In this document: in pieces, positions 1 to 11,560 of the stretch
Numbering within the stretch: the first letter of the stretch is position 1
Layout: the number at the start of each line of letters is the position of its first letter
Assembly: GCA_028551475.1 (NCBI GenBank)
Contig: CM052359.1
Coordinates: 8,991,583-9,055,582, forward strand
DNA: 64,000 bases
Direction of reading: 5' to 3'
From: Casuarina equisetifolia
Taxonomy: Eukaryota > Streptophyta > Magnoliopsida > Fagales > Casuarinaceae
Made by a program: the position numbers and the translations under genes
The notes under the pieces: model-generated
Databases searched by the model: none
Told to the model about the DNA's origin: nothing
The model's input: the letters and a program-made list of their open reading frames with translations, nothing else

Positions 1-860
1 TTTTTCATTGAAGATGTTGCTTCCTTAAGCCCTTCGACGGTCGATAGAACTGTCATCACATGCAATGGAACAAGGAATGAGAAAGCATAAACTCAAAGAC
101 TAGCATTTACATGGACAAATAGTTAGTGGAATAACACTAGTGAATAAGGATTGACAACATGCATAGCTTAATGACAAGCTCTAAGATAAAGAATAAATGG
201 AAAGAAAATGTGTAAACCTAAGATGCAAAGAGTGAGAACGTTGTCATCTATCACCATGAAAGTTCCCAGCATTGAGGCATACAACAGGAAATCTCGACAA
301 AATTGATTTTCTCTAGGCGAGACTTGAGCCATGGGGCCCTCTTTGCACGATGGTTTGGCAACTCCAACTTGTAATTTGACACATTAGCATCCTCAACCTA
401 TTGAGTGGGGATTAAATGCATCTTGGCATACTGGCATAAAAGAGAGTACAAAGAAAATGTCCCTTATGAAAAATGATTGCTATACATTCACGGTAATACC
501 ATGCATGAAATTTTACTGCATTAGATTGACCATGAAAGCTTAACACAAAAATGCAATGTTACGTTTATTCCGCTTAGTAACTTGTTGGCCGCATTATATT
601 ATTTGCAAATTTGATTTCTTTACTGAAAACAAACATTAACTTTCACCTTCTTTGCCCATTCTACTAAACACGACAATAACGTTAGACAACAAATATGGAA
701 TAATTACCCCAAGGTGAAGTGCAAAATAGGATTTAGGTGATGTAGGACTATATAGAGAAATACTCATCTAAAGAGTTTTTACTCATAAGCTAGTGTCATG
801 ATTAAGTTGTTAAGAATACATATCTCCATAAATTAAGGAGTAAACGATCAAGGTTGCATA

Positions 861-971
861 AGATTATGCATTCATCTCATGTATTTATGTATCTTATTGT
901 GAACATGGATCAAAATTGATGATCAGATAGATTTTGAAAGATTATGCATTCATTTCATGTATTTATGTATT
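861..971. repeat. Short direct repeat in pseudogene intron
   Basis: A segment of about 32 bp starting AGATTATGCATTCAT occurs at 861-893 and again at 939-971 with about one mismatch, giving a period of about 78 bp. It lies between the exon 3 and exon 2 remnants of the broken transporter copy. It looks like a small local duplication. Confidence 0.6.
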
Positions 972-1054
972 CTTGATTCAATTGGATTTTTACTTGAAAT
1001 AGTAATGACTGATATCAAGCACACAAATATTTGTACTAAATCAACCTAGAACTC

Positions 1055-1127
1055 ACCTTACCTCAATTGGTAGCCAAGGTGGCTTAGGACCTCTTGGTCC
1101 TAAGTTTGATATCCCTCACTCCTCAAA
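1055..1127 (+). mobile_element. tRNA-derived SINE head (candidate)
   Basis: The stretch has an A-box-like block (CCTCAATTGGTAG, 1061-1073) and, about 35 bp later, a B-box-like block (AAGTTTGATATCC, 1102-1114), the spacing of a tRNA-type internal RNA polymerase III promoter. No acceptor stem pairs, so it is not a working tRNA gene. Plant SINEs start with such tRNA-like heads. No clear tail or target-site duplication was found. It sits in what was an intron of the broken transporter. Confidence 0.42.
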
Positions 1128-1490
1128 ATCTCTCTTTACCTAACTAAATGAAATTCATGATATTCATGAGCTTTCATAATGAGGATAGTTCTTAGCCTTT
1201 TCCTTGTTAAACAAAAACCTTATTAAATTTATGCTGAAAGGATTGAATATTGATTGGAACTTACCTTTACCATTAGCATTGACCTATAAGACGATGAACA
1301 CATATTTGATCAAAGAGACGATGGTGAGGGTGTAGTACATCAAGGAAAGTACTCGTAGGATGTCGTCTTTGAACTTAATGCCATTTGGGAAGATGCTTGC
1401 ATACATGTATAATGGGGATGTACCAATTTCTCCATACCCCACTCTAATACTTTGGAATGCTAGGTTAAGATCACTGACCACTTGTGAGTT

Positions 1491-2089
1491 TAACAGAAAA
1501 GAATTCAATAAATTAAAATTTGAATGTCAAGCATTAATCTTTATTTGGTCAAATACGATTTTCTTTTTAGTCCAAGTTATAAGTCACAAATGAATTTCCT
1601 CCATTAATTATATATTAGTTCATTTCAAAACTTCAAGCTCTAAAAAGCGTGACTACTTATCCTTTATACTTATCTTGCTATGGAGTTATTGTACTATGAT
1701 AATTATAGCTGTTTTAGCTTGCATGCTTGTCTTATAAGATGAATATGATAATAAAATTGAACTTGCACTTTTTTCCTATTTACTTTTATAAGTTTAAATC
1801 AAATTATGGGTCCCTTGATGTTATAATTTTGTTACTTAAGATGTGTACTAATGAGATAAGGATCACGTGCATAAAATAGTGTCCACCACATTTGTAATTG
1901 CCATATAGAAAATAAGAACAAGAAAGGTTAGCATTATATTAAGATGACTTTAGTAATGAGATTGAAATATTATCATTGTTCATGGACCAAAACTATATTT
2001 TAACTCTTTTGCTAGACATGGGATGTTCTTTTAGTTCTTATAAAAAATGAACTAACTGGGATAGGATTGTTGGTCTTAACATTACATAA
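1491..2089. other. No recognisable feature
   Basis: AT-rich sequence with no convincing coding potential on either strand. Exon 1 of the broken transporter would be expected here and was searched for without success. Confidence 0.5.
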
Positions 2090-3520
2090 TATTAAAGATG
2101 AGTATTGTTCCATATTAGAAGCATGAGATTAAAATATTAACATTTTTAAAGCCAAGAGTGGAGAAATCTCATCATTTATAAGATTAATGGCCCATTCTCA
2201 TGCTTCCAATAAGGATAACACCCATCTTTAGCATTCTTTCTCATGCATATGCTAATACAAGTACTACAAATGGACAAAAACTCAACTCTAGATATGAGAA
2301 ATTACAAAGTGGAGACCCATTCTTAGTTTTGAGATTATATTAGAGTATAAAAAATTATTTCAAAACCTTAAGGCATTAAATGAGAAATCTCATCACTTAT
2401 AAGGCCAAAGGCCCATCTTCACACTTTTGTTATGGAACACACATTTCAACACTCTCCTTTACACATAGGTTGACATAAGCATTACACATGAATAGACAAA
2501 TAGGGGTAGTGCAATAGGAGACCCATTCTTAACTTTGATACTTTATTAGAATATGAAGGTCCACCTAAAACCTTAAAGTTTTAGATAGAAAAGCCTAGCC
2601 ACTTATAAAGCCAAGGGCCTATCTTCACATTTTCAATGTAAGATAATACTTACCTTTAACACTCTTTTTTATGTGCATGTTGATACAAGCATTATATGTG
2701 AATAGAAGCCTAACCTTAGGGCTCAAGGGATTACAAAGCAAAGGCCCATACCTAGCTCTAATACCATATTAGAGTGTGGGGCCTATTCTAAAACTTTAAG
2801 GTATTAGGTGAGAAAACCTTATCACTTATAAAACCAAAGGGCCCATCCTCATGCTTCCAATGTGCGACAATACCCACCTTTAACATCATGAAAATGAGCC
2901 CTTAGTTTTATAAATAATGGGATTTTCATACCTAATTCTTTAAGGTTTTAAGATAGATCTTTACACTTAAATATAATATTGGATCTAGGGATAGGCCTTT
3001 GCTACACTACCCTAGTTTTTCCATGCACATACAATACTTGTGTAAATTTGCATGTGAAAAGGAGTGTTAAAGGTATGTGTTGTCCCACATCGAAAGTGGT
3101 TGTTAAAGTTTTAGGATGGATCCTTACACTTTAATATAGTATTAAAGTTAGGGATGGGCCTTTGCTGTATTTTTCTTGTTTTTCTTTTCGCATGCAATAA
3201 TTGTACTAGCTTTCATGTGAGATGGAGTGTTAAAGGTGGGTATTACCACATATCAAAGGTGTGAGGATGGACCCTTGACAATATAAGTAATGAGATTTTT
3301 CTCCTAAATGTGTTAAGGTTTTGAGATGAGCTCTTATACTCTAATCTGGTATTAAAGTCAAGGATTTTGTAATCTCCTAGGCCTTAGGTATGAGTTTCTA
3401 TTCATGTATAGTGCTTGTGTCAACATACACATGATGGAATGTTATAGGTGGGTAGACATTGGAAGCATCCTTTGCATTAAGGTTTTAGGTGGGCACTTAC
3501 ACTTTAATATATAGATATAT
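2090..3520. repeat. Inverted array of ~200-bp repeats
   Basis: A degenerate unit of roughly 160-225 bp recurs seven or so times. Four copies run one way, marked by CCACCTTTAACAC-like blocks near 2225, 2440, 2650 and 2870. After a switch near 2890 the same unit appears reverse-complemented, with AGTGTTAAAGGT-like blocks near 3062, 3223 and 3434. Each unit also holds a block about isolated units being held at about 40 bp from a run reading AACCTTAAGG or its reverse. The result is a large imperfect palindrome of about 1.4 kb. Units resemble the non-coding repeats that carry a TCCCACATCG block in many dicot genomes. I do not recognise a named family, and no protein is encoded. Confidence 0.65.
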
Positions 3521-3923
3521 CTATCTTCACTTTTAGTGAAAGCCATTAAGAATTATCTCTCTCTTGCCTTTTTCAATGGTGAATGAATTTAATGGAAATC
3601 CCTTTCTATTTAGTTAAAAATTAATGTTAGTTGTTGTATTGTATACTTTGTGGTAAGAAATTCTAGAATATCCAAAGACATTTTGTAATAGAAAGGGTAT
3701 AGAGTTAGAATGTACTTCTTACTTATTTTAAAGTCCTTTCCTACTACTAAAAGGCAATAATTAGGTCATGGGTTTTCTCATAAAACATCCTTGTTAATTA
3801 TTGAATGTTTGTTACTTTAGCTACCTTTATCTTTCTTGGTTGGACAATCCTTATTTCATTCTAGTTTAATCTTGTAACTCATTTTTTTAGATAGGGAGAC
3901 TATCAATCTTTCTTGTTGCATTA
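3521..3923. other. No recognisable feature; expected copia 5' LTR absent
   Basis: AT-rich. The 5' LTR and primer-binding site of the copia remnant that follows should lie here, but nothing matches its 3' LTR at 7910-8170. Confidence 0.5.
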
Positions 3924-4456
3924 TTGATTCATTGCAAAGAAAACATTAATTATCCAATAACATCATCATTAACAACAATAACAATTATATGCAATCAACT
4001 AAGTGTTATGGGCAAACCACTCAGTGATTTTGACGAGACCTTCCGATTGCTTCAAGGACTAGGGAAGGAGTATGAATCCTTCCTTACAGCTATGTTCAAG
4101 CCTTCAGTCCCAGCTCATGAAGATGTTGTTGCTTAGCTACAAGCATTCGATGCCCGTCATGTTCACTACCATCTAGCTCTTAATCATTTTGCTGTCTTTT
4201 TTACACAAAGATCCTCTCGTGGAGGCATATCCAATAATCGAGGCCAAGGTACCTCTTCTTCCACTTCATTAACCTCATTCTCCTCTCATGGAAAGGGCTT
4301 TCCTCCTGCCATACATAATGGTAACAAATCCACTAGACACTCTACCAATGCTTCCAATCAGCACTCTTCCACTCTAACTATTTTCCAAATTTGCAATAAA
4401 AAGGGTCATTTTGCAATGGATTGTTATCGACGCTTTGATCATGCTTATCAATCATA
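3924..4456 (+). pseudogene. copia gag remnant with zinc knuckle
   Basis: The first part reads as the copia gag core (GKPLSDFDE..LLQGLGKEYESF), followed by a low-complexity Ser/Thr/Asn stretch and a CCHC knuckle near 4389-4424. The first Cys of the knuckle is Phe, so the metal site is incomplete. A TAG at 4134-4136 interrupts the frame where the family usually has Gln. Gag normally forms the particle that packages element RNA. Confidence 0.8.
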
Positions 4457-4509
4457 AGATATTCCTTAAGCTCTTGCAACAATGCACATAAATGACCAAA
4501 GTCCTGATT

Positions 4510-7500
4510 CTGAGGACTGAATTCTAGATTCTAGTGCCAACGTTTATGTAACAACTTTTGTTGGTAAGTTGTATTCATCTTCTCCATATCATGGATATGA
4601 GAAAATCCAAGTTGGAAATGGTGATCTTCTAAACATATCACATATTGGTTCTAGTTTCTTCCCACAGACCAATCTTCCTTTAAATAATGTGACGGTAGCT
4701 CCACAGGTTTTGAAAATCTACTTTTTGCTTCTTGTCTAACTGTTAACTTTCCCTACTATTTCATCTTTACTAAAGACCTTTTCTATATAAAGCATTTATA
4801 GACACATCAAATACTGGTGATAGGAACTAGACATAAAGGCTTGTACCTATTTCCCTTTAATAAACTTCAGCTTCTCTTTCCACTAGGCAGTGTTCTGTGG
4901 ACATTACAACGTGGCATTGTAGACTTGGTCACCTTGGCAATGTAGTCCTCAAATCTCTTCATCATACCAATAAAATAATAGTTTTACCACAAAGAAAATC
5001 CAACAAATCTTCCCTTTGTAATCCATGTCAGCTTAGCAAGAGTTCTAAGCTTATTTTTCCTTCTTCTAAACATATTCTGTAATTCCTTTAGAAAAAATTC
5101 ATACTAATTTGTGGGGGCCTTCTCCAATTGCCTCTTATCAAGGATTTCAATTTTACATAGTATTTGTAGATGATTGTACTCAATTTGCCTAGATATTTCC
5201 TTTGAAGCAAAAATCAAAAGCATTTCATATCTTTGTCAAATTTCATTTGTTTGTGGAAAAACAGTTTGATGCATCTATTAAGGTCTTACAGTCTAATGGA
5301 GGTGGAGAGTTTATAAGTAATGCTTTTCAGTTTTATCTCTCTAATCGTGGAATTCATCATCAGTTGTCTTGCCCCCATACTCTAGCTTAAAATGGAGTGG
5401 CTGAAAAAAAGCATCACCATATTGTAGAACTTGGTTTAGCCATGCTGTATGATGCTTGTTTACCAAAAACTTTCTAGTTTAAGGCCTTTTCCACGGCAAT
5501 TTATCTAATAAATAGACTTCCATCCCCTCGGCTTGGAAATTTATCCCCTTTTTTTCTTCTGCATAAATCAAAACCAAGTTACTCTCATTTAAGGGTGTTT
5601 AGCTACTCCTGCTTTTCATATCTAAGGGACTACTCATCCAACAAACTAGCTGAGAGATCCTTTCAATGTGTTTTTCTTGGTTATAGTGATGTACATAAAG
5701 GCTATCGCTATTTTCACTATCCTTCCATCAAGGTTTACATCTCTAGACATGTTCTTTTTAATAAAGCCTTCTTCCCTTTTGCTATTTTAGTGTTTAGACC
5801 TGCACCACAAGTAGTCTCTCCTGGTACTTATGTTGACTTCTCTTCACAATTTTGCACTCAGCCTTCTTTGCAAGCTTCCTTACCAATTGCTGCTAATAAC
5901 TAGTTCATTCCTCTAACAATAGATTCCCTAACTAGCTTTCAATCACCCTTACTTACTGATACTACTACCTATCCTTCTCTTGCAGAAGAAAATTCACAGC
6001 ATAACTCTCCATTTCTTGCTCCTTACACTGAGTCAAATAAGTTTGGATCACAGTCATTCCCTACAAGTTCTTTTCAACATACTACAACTTCCCTTCAATC
6101 CTGCCTTCTACCTGTTATACCTCCTTCCTCACCAACATCAGTAACTAATCCCATCACTTCAGCCAAAGACTTACTAGTTCACCCTCTAACTTTTGACCTC
6201 TAAAACTACTTAGACCATCAAGCCTTCGACCTTTCTTCACCACTTCCAACACCTTCTTCCAGTTTTGTCCTCAAAAAACCTCATCACCCTATGAAAACTA
6301 GAGCTCATAATGGTATATTCAAACCTAGTCCTAAATATGCTCTTTCCATAGCTTTTGTTGTTCCTCCTATACCTACCTCACTTGCTATTGCTCTGCAACA
6401 TCCCAACTGGAAGAATGCAATGTAGGAAGAGATGGAAGCCTTATAGAAAACCAAAACTTGGACACTCACACCCAAACTGCCTTCTATGCATGTTGTTGGA
6501 TGCAAATGGGTTTTTAAACCCAAACTCTCTATAGATGGTTCTCTTTCTCACCTTAAGGCTAGATTGGTTGCCAAAGGCTTCCATTAGATTGAGAGAGTAG
6601 ACTTTCTTGACACCTTCTCACCAGTGGTAAGGCCAACCACAATCAGATTGGTGTTGTCTCTTACTACTATCCTTAAGTGGTCCATTCTCCAGTTTGATGT
6701 TTCAAATGAATTCTTGCATGGATTTCTTAAAGCTCCAGTTTTCATGGAATAGCTTTTAGGCTTCATTAACAGCTTAGATCCCACTACTGTTTGCTATTTG
6801 CATTAAGCTTTGTATGGCCTTAAATAGGCTCCACGGGTTTGGTATGACAGATTTAGTTCTTGTCTTCTTGAGTATGGTTTCTTCTACTCTTCTTTTGATT
6901 CCTCCCTTTTCATCTATACTCTTGGAGATATCATAATCTAGTTACTATTGTATGTTGATGATCTACTTGTTATGGCAAATTCACCTCAATCTGTCAAAGC
7001 TCTCATTGCTTATCTACAGTCCCAATTTCCCCTTAAATCTCTCGGTGTAGTTCACTTCTTCCTTGGCATAGAAATTGTATCTCTCCTAGAAGGGTATGTT
7101 TTATCCCAAAGGCAGTTTATACTTGACAACCTTTGAAAGGCCTCTATGCTCTATTGCAAGCCTATCATAACCCCAATGGCTACCCAAGCTCCTAGCCTTC
7201 AAATCCCCTTTCAAACCTCCACTGCCCCTTTTTTGTTTAGAAGCACACTCGGAGCATTACAATACCTTACTATTATTAGACTAAAGCTGGCCTTTCCTAT
7301 CAACAAGCTATGTCAATCACTACACTCTCCTAACAACTTAGATTTTCAGAATCTCAAGAGACTACTCAGATACTTATAGGGTACACTATCACTTGGTCTA
7401 CGCATTCACTCTCACAGCTCATTGAATTTATGTGGTTACAATGACTCAGATTGGGTTGGTTGCAAGGCTACTCGACGTTTTATTTTAGGTTATTGCTTCT

Positions 7501-7870
7501 ACTTAGGCAATAAACTCAATTCTTGGAGCTCCAAATGCCAATCCATAGTTGCAAGATCTTCTACAGAGGTAGAATATCGAGCTTTAGCCTTAACAGCTGT
7601 AGAATCCACTTGGCTTTGTACACTCTTACGTGATCTTGGCATCAATCAACCTTATGCCACTCCTATTTACTATGATAACCTTGCTACCTTGAAATTAACC
7701 ACAAAGCCAACTCTCCATGGTCAGACCAAACATGTGGAAATTGGTTTCCACTTTGTAAGAGAAAAGGTAGCATTAAACCTCATCACTACAAGATACACTT
7801 CGACTAAACAATAGATTGTTGATATCTTGACTAAGCCACTTCCCAAGACTAAGTTTCTGTTTTTGTGCAA
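4510..7870 (+). pseudogene. copia pol remnant (PR-IN-RT-RNaseH)
   Basis: Protease is recognised by an ILDSSA motif near 4530, a changed form of the family DSGA active site. Integrase has its HxxxH..CxxC zinc region at about 4912-5025 and a catalytic-core piece at 5202-5480. Reverse transcriptase runs from about 6420 to 7140 with an intact YVDD box at 6948-6959. RNase H spans 7422-7850 (NDSDW, SSTEVEYRAL, TKHVEIGFHFVRE). At least eight in-frame TAG codons stand where copia proteins have Gln: 6423, 6444, 6585, 6750, 6825, 6939, 7377 and 7812. The integrase start is in a different frame, so at least one indel is present. It cannot make a polyprotein. Confidence 0.9.
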
Positions 7871-7909
7871 CAAATTTGGACTAATAGATACTCCAAGTTT
7901 AAAGGGGAC

Positions 7910-8170
7910 TGAAGAGGTGCGGTCAACAAAAACACAATGCAGTCAAGCTAGCTTAGCCTCCACATCATCTAATCCAACTCAGCAGTAACAACCTCCAACT
8001 ACCTTCAGTTATTCTGTACAACCTCTAACTACCTTCAGTTTTTCTGTTGAGTTTAGTTAAGTTTAGTTGTAACTATAAGTTAAGAGCTACGCTTGTAAAG
8101 TCATCTATAAAAGGCATGCTTGCCATTGTATTCCTCACGCTAATGAAAACAGTAGAGTTTTTACAAGGCA
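7910..8170 (+). repeat. copia 3' LTR
   Basis: It starts with TG directly after the polypurine tract and ends near ACA at 8165 or GCA at 8170; the exact end is uncertain. A TATA box (TATAAAA) lies at 8106-8112. Inside, a unit of about 30 bp (CAACCTCCAACTACCTTCAG) is repeated twice at 7988-8046. No partner LTR is present in the window. Confidence 0.7.
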
Positions 8171-8879
8171 TATGTCTCTTTGTTTCCTTTCTTTCTAATT
8201 TCTAATTTTGATATTAATTAGTTATCTCCTCAATTCTAATTTTGATATTAAATTTCAAAAAGTTTACCTATTTTGGATTAAGAGAGACACGTAAAGGCAA
8301 ATTGGAGATCTTAGAAAAGAGATTCTATACGTAGGAAAATTTTCCATTTTAAGATTTTATTTAGAAGAAATATCTCCAAAGAAGAATGAGATTTGAAAAT
8401 CCTTTGTAAGGCAATAGATTAGAATGCGTTTGAGTAGAAGTGAAAAAAAAAGGGTCTTTACTCAATTGTTTGACACAATAAGATAAAGAATGAAGAAAAA
8501 GTGCCTTTTCTTTTTCGGTTGTTGTTGTTGAAGTTACTCAGTAATAAACTCAAAATCTGAATAAAATAAGGCTTCGATACAATCAGTGTGGATTTAAGGA
8601 TAAGATCACCAAAAGCTTCTAATTGAATAGTGCCTTAGACTATTCTTGATAGGTTTTTTTTAAACGGAAATGTATTCTTGGAGAAGTCCGCGATACTGCA
8701 AGCTGAAAAGATACTCATGTCACCCAACAATTGAGTAAAATAAGTATGCTCGCTGATCTTTTGAATGACTTGATAATATCTTATTTTTGAACTTGTAATT
8801 ACCTATAAGAAATACGTGCTTAGATGATTACCAAAATCAACCTCTTAGAAAAAAGGGCAAAAAAAAAAAAAATCAACCT
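8171..8879. other. No recognisable feature
   Basis: AT-rich DNA with scattered CpG. The right-hand part may belong to the gypsy scrap that follows, but no protein match could be read. Confidence 0.4.
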
Positions 8880-9300
8880 CTTCGACTAATTTTTCTCTAC
8901 ACCTATTGTCCTTGGCATTGGAATCCTCTTGCACAAAATAGATGAGCGAAATAATAGGTACGCCACACGGGAAGCATCGGAAGTCCTCTATCACTTCGTA
9001 AAATGTGTCATCTTGAAGTACCCAACAACTAATCCAAATACAGATCGAATTTATGTCAATTCTGCCTAGTCTTAACATAAAATCCATTGACAGAACTTCC
9101 CAAAGCAACTCTTGAATACGTAAAGGCAAAAAAACCAGGCTAGTAGTACTATCTCCCCATAAATGCAATCGTTTTATCTAAATGCCTATGCAAATCTACC
9201 AATGTAAACTTCGGATGATTTAACAACAAAATGAAATTCTCTCAAGTGTTTCTATTACAAAAATACTCATCTTCAATATTTAGTTTCCCTAGAATTTCTC
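8880..9300 (-). pseudogene. Ty3/gypsy integrase fragment
   Basis: Read on the minus strand, 9190-9160 gives GHLDKTIA-like sequence followed by a broken RYYWP motif, then about 9150-9085 gives LPLRIQELLWEVLSMDF, and further on the THFI..TSDASHV..LF stretch appears in shifted frames, all typical of the integrase of plant chromoviral gypsy elements. Several indels and stops are present. The recognisable match stops near 8890; flanks to 9300 are likely part of the same element. No LTR was found for it. Confidence 0.6.
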
Positions 9301-10100
9301 CCAGAAGTCGATCACACAGTTCCCAGCTTATACGTCAGCCAATTTGACGTGATTCTTCTAGTTTCTGGTAGTGAAAAAACCACTGCTTAACCTTCTCGGG
9401 AAGTAAAATACCTCGTTGACAACTGATACGTACTTTTCACCAGGAGTCGCTCCCTGAAATTTGGATGCCAACAAAGTTACGATGCATAATTTTCATAGTT
9501 TAAGGCCAAGTTATTCTTGTCTTTCGTTCCCGTTGAATCGTGGCCTTCTTTAAGCATCCAGTAATAGGATTTACAATTAATCCTACTAAAATTTGTAAGG
9601 ATACAGGAGGAAAAAGTTGCCGACCTTTGTCCCGAGAGGGTCAACATTGAGGCTTTTATTTACGGCTTCGACTAGGACTAACCATTAGTATCTTCCATGC
9701 TAATACGAGCTACTCCTAACTTTAGCGCTGACAAAGGATCCAGATATAGCAAACCTAAGTTATGCTCTTTAGAATCATCCTAAAGTAAATCATAGTCATT
9801 TACTTTTTCCCACCCTTTCTCTAATCAAAATTTTCTTTTAGATTAAAGCAAGGGTAACAAGCCATTCTCTTGCCCTTCTTAGTTTTGGAATACCTAGTGA
9901 TGTAAGAGTAATAATGATAATTAGGAATTAAGAGTAGAACTTAGTTACCAACAGGAGATTCTCATGGCATATACTTACAAACAATATCAATATTTTGTCC
10001 AAGCTAAATGATATGATAGAAAATAAGCTTATGTGGACTGTTTTAGCTTATGAAAGTTATTCAATTAAATCTGTTTGGAAAGCTATTATTTTCCAAATCT
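9301..10100. other. No clear feature; possible gypsy remnant
   Basis: The left part has more CpG than its surroundings and lies upstream, on the minus strand, of the gypsy integrase scrap, so it may be decayed reverse transcriptase or RNase H. I could not align any motif. Confidence 0.3.
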
Positions 10101-10149
10101 CTAATGTAGATTTGTATGAAATTGATGGTTCAAGTTTGCAATTCCCTAT

Positions 10150-10690
10150 CAATTTATAGTATTAGGGTTATCTATGCAAGATTCATTGCAGACAAGGGAT
10201 AGACTTTAGTTGCTTAGAGAATCTAGAGATGAGATGAGCTTAGGAACCACATCTTGATAGGGTGTTCACACTTTATAATAGTATGAGAATGTCTTTAGAC
10301 TATTCTTGGCGTACTGCTACTCTATTTATCATGTAGTGTAGGTATTAGCTAGCTTTTTACCATGCAAAAAGAAAGAGTTTCAAGACAAGCATTTTTTAAA
10401 TATGTATTTGCCTCATTTATTTATACTATTTGGATATGAATGATAAATTTTTTAGATGTATTGCTATTTCTCAAAATGTTATTTTTAAAGATATTACGAG
10501 GCTTACTAGAGAGAGATTGTTTTTTAATGTAAGAAAGATACCCAAAATAGTAAATAATTATGTATATTTAGCATGCTTGGAGTTTAGATGAAGCCATTTT
10601 TTATTTGGAGTAATATTGTATGTAGTCTTAACCTAGGACTATGCCCTAGTTTTATCACGTACAATTACCCCTTGGATATATAGATCCATT
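10150..10690 (+). mobile_element. LINE (L1-type) 3'-end fragment
   Basis: Frames in this stretch resemble the zinc-binding tail of plant L1 reverse transcriptases: a NHILIGCSHF..VWECL-like piece near 10240-10300, and YTIW followed by TRLTRERLFF near 10425-10525. An A-run (10698-10710) follows. Several frame changes are needed. Assignment is by pattern only. Confidence 0.45.
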
Positions 10691-10919
10691 TACTCATTTA
10701 AAAAAAAAAACTAGTAATTCTTTTTTCCAGAATTTCAAAAGACTCCAAGGTTTTAGTAATAGTAAATAATCAAGGGTTAAACTTAGCTACCAACAAGAGA
10801 TTTTCATGCTCAATGTTCAAAAGTGACATTAACTTCATTCCAAAACCTAATGAATGAGAAAATATAAACTTATATAAGTCACAACTGCAGATGAACAGCT
10901 CTTAATCTATTTAATATGA

Positions 10920-11560
10920 AAGTTCTCAACCCCCAACAACTTGAAGTCAATTGGTATGAAATTGTTGGTTCAAGGATGCGATCCCTCAACACTCAATAGT
11001 AGCATGTTGACAATCCAAAACCAACTAGCTATAAGAGATAAACTTCATTTTCTTGGAGATCATTAAAAAAAGTGACTATTTGTGTAATACTTTTATTGAA
11101 TTTTAAGATTACATCTTTTCAAATTGTCTATACTCAATTGTAGTCTAAGCATAACTAGGTATTATACTTAATGTGATGTAATTGTACTTATCATTGTAAT
11201 CAATGATGGGATGACTCTTCACCATGCAAAAAGGAAAAGTTTTAAGATATATTATTAAATTTGTATTTACATATTTTGTTTATACTATTTGCAATGGAAG
11301 AAATAATAGGATTTGTAGAAATAATATGAGCTTCAAATATTTAATTCTTAAAGTTATCAAAAAAACTTATAAGTGATAGATTTTATAATATGAAAAAACA
11401 TTTTCAAAACAACAGAAAACTATTTATTTATCATGCTAGGAGAATTGAAAAGTTTATTTTTAATGTGATGCAATGCTGTGTAAGGTCTTATCATATGGAT
11501 ATTGCCTGTAACCATTATATTTTTGACATATGTTTAATATATAAAATTTTCTACTTGGCC
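10920..11560 (+). mobile_element. Second LINE-like 3'-end fragment
   Basis: Blocks of the preceding LINE scrap recur in order. GAAATTGATGGTTCAAG (10118) matches GAAATTGTTGGTTCAAG (10940), and CATGCAAAAAGAAAGAGTTT (10362) matches CATGCAAAAAGGAAAAGTTT (11224), followed in each by TTTATACTATTTG. The second copy is more decayed. Either two related elements inserted here or the region was duplicated. Confidence 0.4.

Larger units (their letters stand above)
1..1490 (-). pseudogene. Broken KUP/HAK potassium transporter copy, cut by window edge
   Basis: Pieces of three exons align in order with exons 4, 3 and 2 of the intact copies. They are 1-49 (exon 4, lacking its last 2 bases because the window starts there), about 218-465 (exon 3) and 1265 to about 1490 (exon 2). 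Exon 2 still reads as family sequence with a variant GEIGTSPLY motif, where intact copies have GDIGTSPLY. It is clearly dead: a TAG at 398-400 replaces the second Gln of the NQQAED motif, a TAG at 1284-1286 replaces the Gln of VLQAN, one base is missing from exon 3 near 288-295, and the exon 3 acceptor AG has become AT. Some donors (around 217 and 1264) are still intact. No exon 1 could be found to the right. The 3' half would lie left of the window, so whether exons 5-8 survive is unknown. Confidence 0.88.
3924..8170 (+). mobile_element. Ty1/copia retrotransposon, 5'-truncated and dead
   Basis: Domains appear in copia order on the plus strand: gag with a zinc knuckle, protease, integrase, reverse transcriptase, RNase H, a polypurine tract (AAAGGGGAC, 7901-7909) and one 3' LTR. 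No 5' LTR was found, so the element was truncated or rearranged. Almost all damage is by in-frame stop codons; apart from the start of integrase, gag (3924) and pol (5202-7814) still lie in one frame. Confidence 0.9.

Noticed and set aside
1055..1127. Possible functional tRNA gene
   Set aside because: No acceptor or anticodon stem pairs properly, and the B-box is altered; a SINE head fits better.
3082..3150. Possible U-snRNA gene after the USE motif
   Set aside because: No snRNA sequence follows and the TATA-like block is about 45 bp away, not the usual 25-30.
2090..3520. CRISPR-like regularly spaced repeats
   Set aside because: Units are long, diverged and contiguous without unique spacers, and the genome is a plant.
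8650..9760. Possible organelle DNA insertion, suggested by higher CpG
   Set aside because: The minus strand reads as gypsy integrase around 8890-9190, which explains part of it; no organelle gene could be matched.
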